Origin: Acidobacteriaceae bacterium
GTDB lineage: Bacteria; Acidobacteriota; Terriglobia; Terriglobales; Acidobacteriaceae
Assembly: GCA_025352065.1 (NCBI GenBank)
Contig: JANXUC010000014.1
Location: 1 to 50,345, forward strand
DNA: 50,345 nt
Reading direction: 5' to 3'
Part shown: piece by piece, positions 30,890 to 39,374 of the stretch
Layout: every line of letters begins with the position of its first letter
How positions within the stretch are numbered: position 1 is the first letter of the stretch
Position numbers and translations under genes: made by a program
The notes under the pieces: generated by a model
Told to the model about the DNA's origin: nothing
Database searches by the model: none
Seen by the model: only the letters and a program-made list of their open reading frames with translations

Positions 30890-31348
30890 ATGGAAGTCAT
30901 TCTGAAAGAAGATGTGGTAAAGCTGGGCGTGCGTGGCGACGTAGTCAAGGTTGCTGCGGGCTACGGACGCAACTATTTGCTGCCCAAGAAGCTGGCGATT
31001 GAGGCCAACGAGACCAACAAAGCTGTGGTCGTGCAGATGAAGGCGTCGGCTGTGCGCCGCAACGCCAAAGAGAAGGCTGGCGCGGAAGAACTGGCCAAGC
31101 AACTCGACGCAGTGGTGATCAACTTCACGCGACGCGCGGGCGAAGGCGATCATCTTTTCGGGTCGGTTACGTCCGGCGACATCGCGGCGGAACTCGAGAA
31201 GAAGGGTTTCCACAATCTTGATCGGCGCAAGATTCAGCTGCACGAGCCGCTGAAGCAGGTTGGAGATTTCACAATTCCGATCAAGCTGTACCGCGAGGTC
31301 ACGGCGCATTTCAAGGTCGTGATCGATAAAGAAGCGGTCACCGAATAG
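30890..31348 (+). CDS. rplI: 50S ribosomal protein L9
   Basis: A 152-residue L9. The N-terminal rRNA-binding domain reads MEVILKEDVVKLGVRGDVVK then GYGRNYLLPKKLAIEA. A long connecting helix (about 40-75) leads to the C-terminal domain (GEGDHLFGSVTSGDIAAELE, then LHEPLKQVGDFTIPIKL). ATG 30890, with GGAG 8 nt upstream, is chosen; the open frame further upstream is repeat sequence. A strong terminator follows. Confidence 0.96.
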   Translation: MEVILKEDVVKLGVRGDVVKVAAGYGRNYLLPKKLAIEANETNKAVVVQMKASAVRRNAKEKAGAEELAKQLDAVVINFTRRAGEGDHLFGSVTSGDIAAELEKKGFHNLDRRKIQLHEPLKQVGDFTIPIKLYREVTAHFKVVIDKEAVTE

Positions 31349-31396
31349 TTCGGCGAATGCCTGTGCGCGTTTCGACAACAAGAGTCTAGCAACGTG

Positions 31397-31427
31397 GGGA
31401 TGGGCACCGGCCCATCCCTTTTTTTTT
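31397..31427 (+). terminator. Intrinsic terminator after rplI
   Basis: GGGATGGGC (31397-31405) pairs perfectly with GCCCATCCC (31410-31418) around a 4-nt loop, followed by nine T (31419-31427). It closes the prs to rplI block. Confidence 0.93.
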
Positions 31428-31468
31428 CATGACATTTTAGTTACATGAGCCGGAGTGTTGAGGGTTTA

Positions 31469-32531
31469 ATGTCCAGCCCATTGAAGATTCGCGCCGTAGC
31501 TCTTTGGCGAATCTTTCGGCTTCGGTTCCGATGAGCCCGGCACAGGAGCTTACCTCGGTGTAGATATGGCGAGGTGACGCCTGAACTCGTTCCTACTATG
31601 AAACTCAAAGAAGAAGACGGCGTTGAAGTTGTGATGGTAGACCAAGATTCGCCCGCGGGCAAAGCAGGGTTGCGAGAACGACGTGATTTTGACGCTTAAT
31701 GGCACTTCGGTTGAAAGCGGCGCGCAGCTGCGTCGGATGATCCATGAAACACCGGCTGGGCGAACTGTCACGCTGGGAATTTCGCGCGATGGCCAGATGC
31801 AAACCATTAAGGCGCAGTTAGCTGATCGCAGGAAAGCTATGGCCAAGGGCGGGAAGGGAATAAATCCGCCGATGTCCCCTATGCCTCCCGCGACATGGTT
31901 CCCCGACGTGGAGATGCCCAAAATCGTCGTCGTTCATTCCTCCATGCGGGGCGGGTTGATGGTGGAGAATCTGACTCCCCAATTGGGTGAATTCTTCGGA
32001 GCTAAGAGTGGCAAAGGCGTCTTGGTTCGCTCGGTGGAAAAGGGCAGCAACGCCGATCATGCTGGGTTGCGTGCCGGCGATGTGATCGTCCGTGTCAACG
32101 GCGAGGCTGTCACCGATGTTGGCGATTTTTCTCATGCCCTACGCTCCCACAAGGGTGGAAACGCCAGTGTGGGCGTGATTCGGGACAAGCGCGAACAAAC
32201 GCTCTCTCTGCCCGTACCCGGGAAGAAGCAATCTGAGCTGCTGGAAGAGAGCTGGGAAGCGCCGGAGCTCGACGCAAATGTCGATGTTGATCTGGCTGAA
32301 ATCAATATCGACACCGCTAAGCTCCAGCCTGCGCTGGAATTGGCAGCAAGAAACACGAGCGAAGCGGTACAACGCGCCATGGAGGCCGCCCGCAAAGGCT
32401 TTGACGAACAGAAACTGCAGATGAAAAAACAAGGCGAGATGCTGTCGCGGCAACTCAAAGACTTCCGCCGTTCTCCGCGTGATCTGGAGAAGTTGCAGAT
32501 AGAGTTTAACGCCAAGCGCGACATGATTTAG
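31469..32531 (+). pseudogene. PDZ-domain protein gene with a frameshifted 5' end
   Basis: From GTG 31683 a 282-codon frame is open and contains the end of one PDZ domain, a complete second PDZ domain (GKGVLVRSVEKGSNADHAGL, then RAGDVIVRVNGEAV) and a coiled C-terminal part. Its natural start lies upstream in other frames. From ATG 31469 a signal peptide can be followed (KIRAVAL in one frame, LANLSASVPMSPAQEL in the next), then YLGVD, GEVTPELVPTMKLKEEDGVE and VVMVDQDSPAGKAGLRE. At least three or four small base losses (about 31507, 31556, 31567 and 31675) separate these pieces. Either the gene has decayed or the base calls here are faulty. If real, only a truncated cytoplasmic product could be made. 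Confidence 0.65.
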
Positions 32532-34015
32532 GCGCCCGTTTCAGCGATTTTTGTTTTCCCTGCTACCAGAACCCGGTTTCGACCAGACTGCTTGGCGGTG
32601 TACAGAGCTCCGTCAGCCGCGTGGAGAAGCTCGTCGCGCGTAGTTGCGTGCTCTGGGAAGGTCGCCACACCCGCGCTGATAGTGACGGGCCGTGGAACTC
32701 CAGGGAATTCCCATTCTGCGATCGCGTATCGCAGTTTCTGTGCTGCCAAGAGTGCCTGCTCCGTAGAGGTTTGTGGAAGTAGCGCAACGAACTCTTCTCC
32801 GCCGTAGCGACACACCACATCGCTCTTGCGAAGTCGTTCAGAAAGCAAAGAAGAAACTTGACGTAAAACTTCATCTCCCAGAAGATGCCCAAACTCATCG
32901 TTCAAGAGCTTGAAACGATCCACATCCACCATAACTACCGAGAGATCCGTATCGTAGCGCTTCGAACGCTCGATTTCTTCGGTGATGCGAGTCTCCAGAT
33001 AGCGACGGTTGAAGATTCCCGTGAGCCCATCCAGGAAAGCCAGTTGCTTTACTCTTTCTACATAGTTGGCATTTTGAATTGCGGAGGAGAAAATATCTGC
33101 CACGGACTCTAACGGCTGCCGATCCGTGTGCGCAAAGAAACCCTTCTTCTCGCTGAAGAGTACGAGCAACCCCAGCGGCTGGCGGTGTGATATCAGCGGA
33201 ATGGAAAAGCTTGATTGAGCCTGACCGTATAGCCGCTGTTCTCCCGAGAGTCCAGAAGTGGTGTTCTCAGTAAAGATCCCCCCTGAGCCCAAGGGGTATT
33301 GCCACCAGTCTGGAGTGTCCGCAATGCGGCCGCCTACTTCAAGGCTGGGTATTAACGTACCCCTCTGGGCTCGCAGAACAAGATCTTCTCCGTCCCTTAA
33401 AAGCACGCAGGAGTGATCGCAGGGGAAAGACTTCTGCACCACCTCGCAAACGGAGCGCAGTAACTCGTCTAGATCCAGCGCGGAGGTAGCTTGCTTTGCG
33501 ACCGCGTTGATTGCGCGCAACTGAGCAGCCCGCTCTTGCTCCAGAGTATAGAGCCGTGCACTTTGGAAGGCCATCGACACTTGAGTGGAAAACAGCGTGA
33601 GTAGGTCGATGGTTTCGCGGTCAAAGCGCTCGAGATTGTCGCTTTGGCAGTCGAGGACCCCGACGACGGAATCCCCCACCATGAGGGGGATCACTAGCTC
33701 GGAAACGCACCCCGCGACAGGGAATAAGTATCGAGCATCCTTGCGTACATCTGCTGAATAGATGGGGCGTTTCACCTTAGCGGCAGTGCCGGTCAGCCCC
33801 GACCCAACTGCAATTCGAGCTTTGTCAAATATTTCTTCGCATCCAATGTGGCAGTTAGGAACTAGCTCTTGCGTTTCATCCTCCAGCAACAGAACCGCTG
33901 CGGTCTCGATCTGGAAATAATCACGAACGATGTTGAGAGTGCGGCGCAGTACTTCATCCGGCTCGGAGGCCGTGAGGGTTTGGCTGGCATCGTAAAGAAC
34001 GGCGATCTTCTGCAT
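32528..34015 (-). CDS. GAF-GAF-GGDEF diguanylate cyclase
   Basis: A 495-residue soluble signalling protein. Two GAF sensor domains (about 5-160 and 175-320) are followed by a GGDEF domain (about 330-485) with the active motif YGGEEF near residue 405 and DGLTGIFNRRYLETRITEE at its start. The intact motif predicts synthesis of cyclic di-GMP. There is no membrane span, so signals would be cytoplasmic. The inhibitory RxxD site is not obvious before GGEEF. Its 3' end overlaps the convergent PDZ gene by 4 nt. Confidence 0.92.
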   Translation of the reverse strand: MQKIAVLYDASQTLTASEPDEVLRRTLNIVRDYFQIETAAVLLLEDETQELVPNCHIGCEEIFDKARIAVGSGLTGTAAKVKRPIYSADVRKDARYLFPVAGCVSELVIPLMVGDSVVGVLDCQSDNLERFDRETIDLLTLFSTQVSMAFQSARLYTLEQERAAQLRAINAVAKQATSALDLDELLRSVCEVVQKSFPCDHSCVLLRDGEDLVLRAQRGTLIPSLEVGGRIADTPDWWQYPLGSGGIFTENTTSGLSGEQRLYGQAQSSFSIPLISHRQPLGLLVLFSEKKGFFAHTDRQPLESVADIFSSAIQNANYVERVKQLAFLDGLTGIFNRRYLETRITEEIERSKRYDTDLSVVMVDVDRFKLLNDEFGHLLGDEVLRQVSSLLSERLRKSDVVCRYGGEEFVALLPQTSTEQALLAAQKLRYAIAEWEFPGVPRPVTISAGVATFPEHATTRDELLHAADGALYTAKQSGRNRVLVAGKTKIAETGA

Positions 34016-34149
34016 TGGACTAGTACTTCATCAAGGGCTGCTCGCCTCAAGAATTATAGCCCCGCCAAGGCTTGCGAGCACTTACCCGAAGGGAACCCGA
34101 AGGTAGGGGGATGTACGTGAAGATTGAACTCCCATGTGCGGTATCGGCC

Positions 34150-34386
34150 CTAACCAGCCGAACTGGATCGCACGTTTGGTCTAGCTACCGCGGCGCTTGG
34201 CGGGGCGATGTCCAGCACGCGAATGCAACCCAGGATCGTCAAGCACAAACAAAAATCAACGAGCAGCCCAAGATCCATCCGCGGCGGGTTGTGGCGAATC
34301 TGCTCTGGAAGCTGCGACATCAGCAGGAAATAGAGGGCATTTCCCGTGAGCACAGCAACCAAAGACTCCATGAAATTCCGGGTCAT
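34150..34386 (-). CDS. Small two-span membrane protein
   Basis: A 78-residue protein with hydrophobic segments LVAVLTGNALYFLLM (about 8-23) and LGLLVDFCLCLTILGCI (about 39-55), joined by a polar loop rich in Pro and Arg. AGGA lies 8 nt before ATG 34386. It is divergent from recG. No known family; the length and pattern suggest a real small membrane protein. Confidence 0.6.
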   Translation of the reverse strand: MTRNFMESLVAVLTGNALYFLLMSQLPEQIRHNPPRMDLGLLVDFCLCLTILGCIRVLDIAPPSAAVARPNVRSSSAG

Positions 34387-34468
34387 GACGTTTTCCTACT
34401 CGCCCCTCCACATCGAATTAGACATCAGAATCTCGACGCGGGTGCCCGCCTGCTACCATTGCTTTCGG

Positions 34469-36691
34469 ATGCCTCCCCTCGACATTAGTGCGCAGGTACA
34501 GTTCGTAAAGGGTATCGGACCGCGCCTGGCCGAAGCCTTGGCCGAGAAGGGCATCCACACGGTGGGCGATCTCCTCCTGTACCTTCCGTTTCGCTACGAA
34601 GACCGCGTCAACCCAAGGGGTATCGCAGATCTACGGCCTGGAGAAATGACTGCCATTGTTGCCGAAGTCCGGAATTCAGGTCTGTTTCAGACCAAGCGCA
34701 TGCCGATTTTCCAGCTTATCGTGGGCCCGCCCGGGCTTCCGCGTCCCAAACTGAAGTGCATCTGGTTTCACGGCGGCTACCTGCGCGATCAGTTCAAGCC
34801 CGGACAGATCGTGGCACTATACGGAAAAGTTGAGACCGACCGCGACAGCCAGTTGCAGTTGGTCCAACCTCAGTTCGAGATCTTGAGTGATGGAACTGAC
34901 GCCGAAGGCAAGGAAGGTGGGGAAGCGGCAGCCAGCAGCGCGCTTGAAGTCGGACGCATCGTCCCCATCTACGAGTCGGCCATGCAGGGGCGCCTGAGTT
35001 CACGGTGGTTTCGGAAGATTCTTCGGGCAGCGCTCGAAAATCTCCCGCCCGAGTTGCCCGATGCGATCCCATCTGCCGTGCGCGGACGCATGGGGCTGAT
35101 CCCCTTCGTTGAGGCGATTTGGAAAGTGCATTGGCCCGATCCCGGAGAAAGCTTTGATTTACTGCAAAAGGCGCGGACTCCGGCTCACATCCGGCTCATT
35201 TTCGAGGAGTTGTTCTTCCTCGAGTTGGGACTGGAGCTCAAACGCAGGCAGCAGCGCGCGCGAACGGGAATCGCTTTCCGGCTCGACGACCCGGTGCGGG
35301 AATCCATTAAACGCGTATTGCCGTTCCACCCTACGAACGCACAAAAGCGTGTACTCGGCGAAATCGCCGCCGATCTCGCCAAGCCTCATCCCATGCGGCG
35401 ACTATTGCAGGGCGATGTAGGCTCAGGCAAGACGATTGTGGCTCTGCAGGCTACTATTGTCGCAATTGAGAACGGATACCAAGTCGCGCTCATGGCGCCA
35501 ACTGAAATATTGGCGACGCAGCACTACCTGGCTTCACGGCGGATTCTGGAAAAGCTTGGCTACCGGATCGTGCTGCTCACCGGATCATTAGAAGACGATA
35601 CGAAGCGGAATATTCGTCGTCACATTGCCCAAGGCAACGCGCAGTTGGTGATTGGAACCCATTCACTGATCGAGTGTTCCGTCGAGTTCGATCATTTGGG
35701 CCTCGTGATCGTAGACGAACAGCACCGCTTCGGCGTTCTGCAGCGCTTTAAATTGATGAAGAAGAGCGGAGCTTCCGGCCCGAATCCAACCCCGGGGAAG
35801 CGCAGAGAGACCAGGGATATTGCGCCCGAAGATCTGGAAGAACCGCATGTTTTGGTCATGACTGCGACGCCGATCCCACGTACGCTGGCGCTCACGCTCT
35901 ACGGCGACCTTGATGTTTCAATTTTGGATGAACTGCCGCCCGGACGCAGTCCGATCGTGACGCGTCGGGTTGGCGATAGCCGCGCCGATGAAGTCTGGGC
36001 CTTCGTCAAGAAACATGTGCAGGCGGGGCACCAAGCCTATGTGGTGTATCCCGTGATTGAAGAGAACGAGGAAAACGAACTCAAGGCGGCAACCCAGATG
36101 CACCGACTCCTGCGGGAACAGATCTTCCCCAGTTTTCGCGTAGCGCTCTTGCATGGCCGTATGGATTCTGACCAAAAAGAACAAGCCATGCGAGATTTCG
36201 CGGCTGGAGAAACCCATATTTTAGTTTCGACCACAGTCATCGAAGTCGGCGTAGATGTCCCCAACGCTACAATTATGGTTGTGGAGCACGCTGAACGGTT
36301 CGGCTTGGCGCAGCTGCATCAACTTCGTGGAAGAATCGGGCGAGGTACTGCAAAATCCTTCTGCATCCTAATGACGGGCGGTAAGATTTCCGAAGAAGGC
36401 GAACGTAGACTGGACGCGATGGTTCGTACGAACGATGGTTTCCAGATTGCCGAATTGGATCTTGAGCTGCGCGGGCCGGGAGAATTCTTTGGCACGCGGC
36501 AAGCGGGGATGCCAAATTTTCAAGTGGCGAACCTCATCCGCGATCGAGAACTACTGGAAGCCGCGAAGCGAGAAGCAGCAACCGTACTCTCGGGCCCGAA
36601 TGCAGAGATTACCCAACTGGAAATCGACCGCGCCCTGGCGTACATGCGCACTCGTGGACAGCTGGCTTACGGGCTAGTTGAGGTCGGCTAA
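34469..36691 (+). CDS. recG: ATP-dependent DNA helicase RecG
   Basis: A 740-residue helicase that regresses stalled replication forks and processes recombination intermediates. It has a wedge/OB domain (VKGIGPRLAEALAEKGIHTV, then LPFRYEDR), Walker A GDVGSGKT (315-322), the DEQH box (416-419, DEQHRFG), MTATPIPRTL, and C-terminal motifs including QLRGRIGRG. ATG 34469 (MPPLDIS) is preferred to ATG 34346, because TACCAT ends 10 nt upstream of it. Its last 18 nt overlap the convergent GGDEF gene. Confidence 0.96.
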   Translation: MPPLDISAQVQFVKGIGPRLAEALAEKGIHTVGDLLLYLPFRYEDRVNPRGIADLRPGEMTAIVAEVRNSGLFQTKRMPIFQLIVGPPGLPRPKLKCIWFHGGYLRDQFKPGQIVALYGKVETDRDSQLQLVQPQFEILSDGTDAEGKEGGEAAASSALEVGRIVPIYESAMQGRLSSRWFRKILRAALENLPPELPDAIPSAVRGRMGLIPFVEAIWKVHWPDPGESFDLLQKARTPAHIRLIFEELFFLELGLELKRRQQRARTGIAFRLDDPVRESIKRVLPFHPTNAQKRVLGEIAADLAKPHPMRRLLQGDVGSGKTIVALQATIVAIENGYQVALMAPTEILATQHYLASRRILEKLGYRIVLLTGSLEDDTKRNIRRHIAQGNAQLVIGTHSLIECSVEFDHLGLVIVDEQHRFGVLQRFKLMKKSGASGPNPTPGKRRETRDIAPEDLEEPHVLVMTATPIPRTLALTLYGDLDVSILDELPPGRSPIVTRRVGDSRADEVWAFVKKHVQAGHQAYVVYPVIEENEENELKAATQMHRLLREQIFPSFRVALLHGRMDSDQKEQAMRDFAAGETHILVSTTVIEVGVDVPNATIMVVEHAERFGLAQLHQLRGRIGRGTAKSFCILMTGGKISEEGERRLDAMVRTNDGFQIAELDLELRGPGEFFGTRQAGMPNFQVANLIRDRELLEAAKREAATVLSGPNAEITQLEIDRALAYMRTRGQLAYGLVEVG

Positions 36692-37636
36692 ACCCAAATC
36701 GCCAAGCCAGCCGATTTTCCGCCGATGCTTGCAGTCATACATTTTTTTATCGGCGGCTTCCAAAGACTTGGTAACCAGCGTTCCTTTTTCGTGTGTCGCC
36801 CAGCCGCAGCTCAGTCCCATGTGATAGCCCTCGATCTTGGAGGCTTTGTTCCAGGCATTCACTCTCTGGTCCATACGCGTGATTACGCGCTCTGCGTCAG
36901 GTTCCTGCGCTTCGGTGAGGATGACCAGGAACTCGTCGCCGCCATAGCGGACCACAGTATCGGACGCACGTATGCTCTTGCGAACTACATCCGCAACTTC
37001 CTGCAAAATAGCGTCTCCCACAACGTGCCCGAACCGAGTATTGACGGACTTAAACTCATCCACGTCAATCATCAGAAAAGCGATTTGCGTTCCCAACCGT
37101 CCGGCTCTACTCAATTCTTTCTCAATCGACTGATCCATGTAGCGGCGGTTATAAGCGTGGGTGAGTGGATCCACAATGGCGGCAGTTTCGACGGCTTGGC
37201 GCTGTTCCTGCTCGTTGAGCAGGGCTTCTCGCGTTCGGCGCAGTGTGCGACGCTGCATCGTCAAATAAATGTTCAGCAAGGCCATCAGGGCGACCAATCC
37301 CAAGAAGAGCCGCGGCAGATACCATTTGTCGGGGTGCCCGCTGGAGATTTCAATCAGCTGCGGCAGAACGACCAGCACCATGCCGATCGTCACCACCATG
37401 CTCAAAGCGCCCAGCGTGATCCAAAGATGACGCTCCCGGCGCTCAATCGTTCCAAGATCGTCTTTGATCGCAGCCCCGGCTTCTTCCGGAGTCGCGTCTC
37501 CAGCCGAATCTTCCCGGTCTCTTGCCATCGGAGTCCAGGCGTCAATGTGGGAGGTGGCTGGAAAGGGGACTAAAGATAGAGAGGGCGTAGCTGCCGATTT
37601 TGAACCCAGGAAAGTCAAATCGCTTGAAGTAGGCAT
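36674..37636 (-). CDS. Membrane-bound diguanylate cyclase (GGDEF)
   Basis: A 320-residue protein with two membrane spans (about 70-92 and 107-126) and a C-terminal GGDEF domain. The domain starts DPLTHAYNRRYMDQSIEKEL; the active motif YGGDEF lies near residue 230. The intact motif predicts cyclic di-GMP synthesis. The short loop between the spans leaves little room for an outside sensor domain. The start could be ATG 37636 or ATG 37528 (MARDRED); the first has a modest GAG nearby. Confidence 0.9.
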   Translation of the reverse strand: MPTSSDLTFLGSKSAATPSLSLVPFPATSHIDAWTPMARDREDSAGDATPEEAGAAIKDDLGTIERRERHLWITLGALSMVVTIGMVLVVLPQLIEISSGHPDKWYLPRLFLGLVALMALLNIYLTMQRRTLRRTREALLNEQEQRQAVETAAIVDPLTHAYNRRYMDQSIEKELSRAGRLGTQIAFLMIDVDEFKSVNTRFGHVVGDAILQEVADVVRKSIRASDTVVRYGGDEFLVILTEAQEPDAERVITRMDQRVNAWNKASKIEGYHMGLSCGWATHEKGTLVTKSLEAADKKMYDCKHRRKIGWLGDLGLADLN

Positions 37637-37842
37637 CGCTCTTTACAGTCCCTTTTCTTAGCGTTGTGGCCCATAGCGTAGCGCCAGTTCCCAGGAGGCA
37701 TCTTCGTCCGTCCCCAGCAGTAACTAGGCGCAGGATACCGAAGTCTTTGAGCGTTCCGCCTCTCTCGCTGGCCGTTGGTCTACGGTAACCAGGGACGCAT
37801 CCCCCGCGCGAACTCGACAGCGCCCATGTCATAATCAACCCT

Positions 37843-39273
37843 ATGAACACTAGCTCCGCGTTGTTCTTGCTGCGCAAATTACCCTCCGTGGACGAGGTGC
37901 TGCGGCTGCCTGCCGTCATTACTTTCGTGACACACGAAGGCCGTGCCACTCTGACGGATGCCGTCCGAACTGTGCTGGCCCGGCTGCGTTCCGAGATCGC
38001 CGAGGGACGCCTGGACGACGCGCAAGTGGACCTTGCTTTGGCGGGACTGGAGGGAGCCGTTGAGCGGCAAGTCGCCCGCTCCCTTGTCTATTCGCTGCGT
38101 CCGGTCATCAATGCGACTGGGGTGATCCTTCACACCAACCTGGGAAGGGCGCCGCTTTCCTCGTCCGCGCTCGATCACGTGCGGGAGAGCGCTCAAGGCT
38201 ACTCGAATCTTGAGTTCGATTTGGACAAGGGGTCGAGGGGGCGGCGTGATGTTCACGTTGATCGCTTGTTCCAAAAACTGCTGAATGCTCCGCAGGAGAC
38301 TGAGCCCGTTTCGACAATCGTAGTCAACAACAATGCGGCCGCAGTTTTTCTGGCGCTGAATACGCTGGCGGAAAATGGCGAAGCCATTGTGTCCCGGGGA
38401 GAATTGGTCGAAATTGGGGGCTCGTTCCGAATCCCCGAGGTGATGGCGAAATCGAATGCTGTTCTGCGCGAAGTGGGAACCACCAACCGCACCCGCATCA
38501 ACGACTACGAACGCGCTATCAATGACAAGACCAAAGCCCTGCTACGCGTGCATCGTTCCAATTTTGAGATCACCGGCTTTACCGAGCAGCCCTCCCTCGA
38601 AGAACTCGTCGAGCTTGCGCGGCGTCGCAATATTCCCTTACTGGAGGACCTGGGCAGCGGCGCGTTATTCGATCTGCAGTCGATTGGAGTAACGGGTGAA
38701 GCTACCGTAATTGATAGTCTGTGCAGCGGCGTTGACTTGGTCATGTATAGCGGAGACAAGCTCTTGGGTGGTCCGCAGGCTGGCATGGTGAGCGGACGTG
38801 CCGATCTTATCGAGCGTATGCGCTCAAATTCGTTGTTTCGTGCCCTCCGCGTCGATAAGCTTACCTACGCTGCCCTGGAGGCCACGCTACTCGCTTATGT
38901 GAAACGAGACTACGAATCAATTCCTGCCTTGCTGATGATGCATCGATCAAAAGACGAAATAGCTCGCCGCGCAGAAGCCGTAGTGCGCCAGCTCACCTTA
39001 CCCGCGTTCCAGATTACGTTGATCGACGGCGAATCGGTCATCGGCGGCGGAGCCGCACCCTCGGCTGTGTTGCCTACGAAACTTCTTGCTATCGACTGCA
39101 AAAACCTGAGCGCCCATGAGATTGCGGTTCGCTTGCGGACCGCCGAAATTCCCGTGATTATTCGGGTGGAAGATAATCAAGTGCTGATTGATTTGCGTAC
39201 CGTTTTCCCTGAACAAGATGCGATTCTAATCAAAGCTCTGATTGCGCTCGGAGCCCCGCCATCTGGGGCTTGA
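37843..39273 (+). CDS. selA: L-seryl-tRNA(Sec) selenium transferase
   Basis: A 476-residue PLP enzyme that converts Ser-tRNA(Sec) to Sec-tRNA(Sec) using selenophosphate. The core is recognisable from VINATGVILHTNLGRAPLS and YSNLEFDLDKGSRGRRD, and the PLP lysine is Lys306 in YSGDKLLGGPQAG. Length is normal. CATAAT ends 7 nt before the ATG, as a -10 for a leaderless start. selB and selC, often adjacent, are not in the window, so selenocysteine use by this organism is implied but not shown here. Confidence 0.94.
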   Translation: MNTSSALFLLRKLPSVDEVLRLPAVITFVTHEGRATLTDAVRTVLARLRSEIAEGRLDDAQVDLALAGLEGAVERQVARSLVYSLRPVINATGVILHTNLGRAPLSSSALDHVRESAQGYSNLEFDLDKGSRGRRDVHVDRLFQKLLNAPQETEPVSTIVVNNNAAAVFLALNTLAENGEAIVSRGELVEIGGSFRIPEVMAKSNAVLREVGTTNRTRINDYERAINDKTKALLRVHRSNFEITGFTEQPSLEELVELARRRNIPLLEDLGSGALFDLQSIGVTGEATVIDSLCSGVDLVMYSGDKLLGGPQAGMVSGRADLIERMRSNSLFRALRVDKLTYAALEATLLAYVKRDYESIPALLMMHRSKDEIARRAEAVVRQLTLPAFQITLIDGESVIGGGAAPSAVLPTKLLAIDCKNLSAHEIAVRLRTAEIPVIIRVEDNQVLIDLRTVFPEQDAILIKALIALGAPPSGA

Positions 39274-39374
39274 TTTCGCGCCAGGACAGCGCCGCCGCAG
39301 CTGGAAAGTAGCGCTCTGATATCATGCTTTCGTGATGTCTATTCCGCTCTCAACGCCGCTGTTTGCGAGGGACT

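Noticed and set aside
37637-37842. Possible cyclic di-GMP riboswitch upstream of the GGDEF gene
   Set aside because: I looked for the conserved GEMM core and receptor pairing on the minus strand and did not find them.
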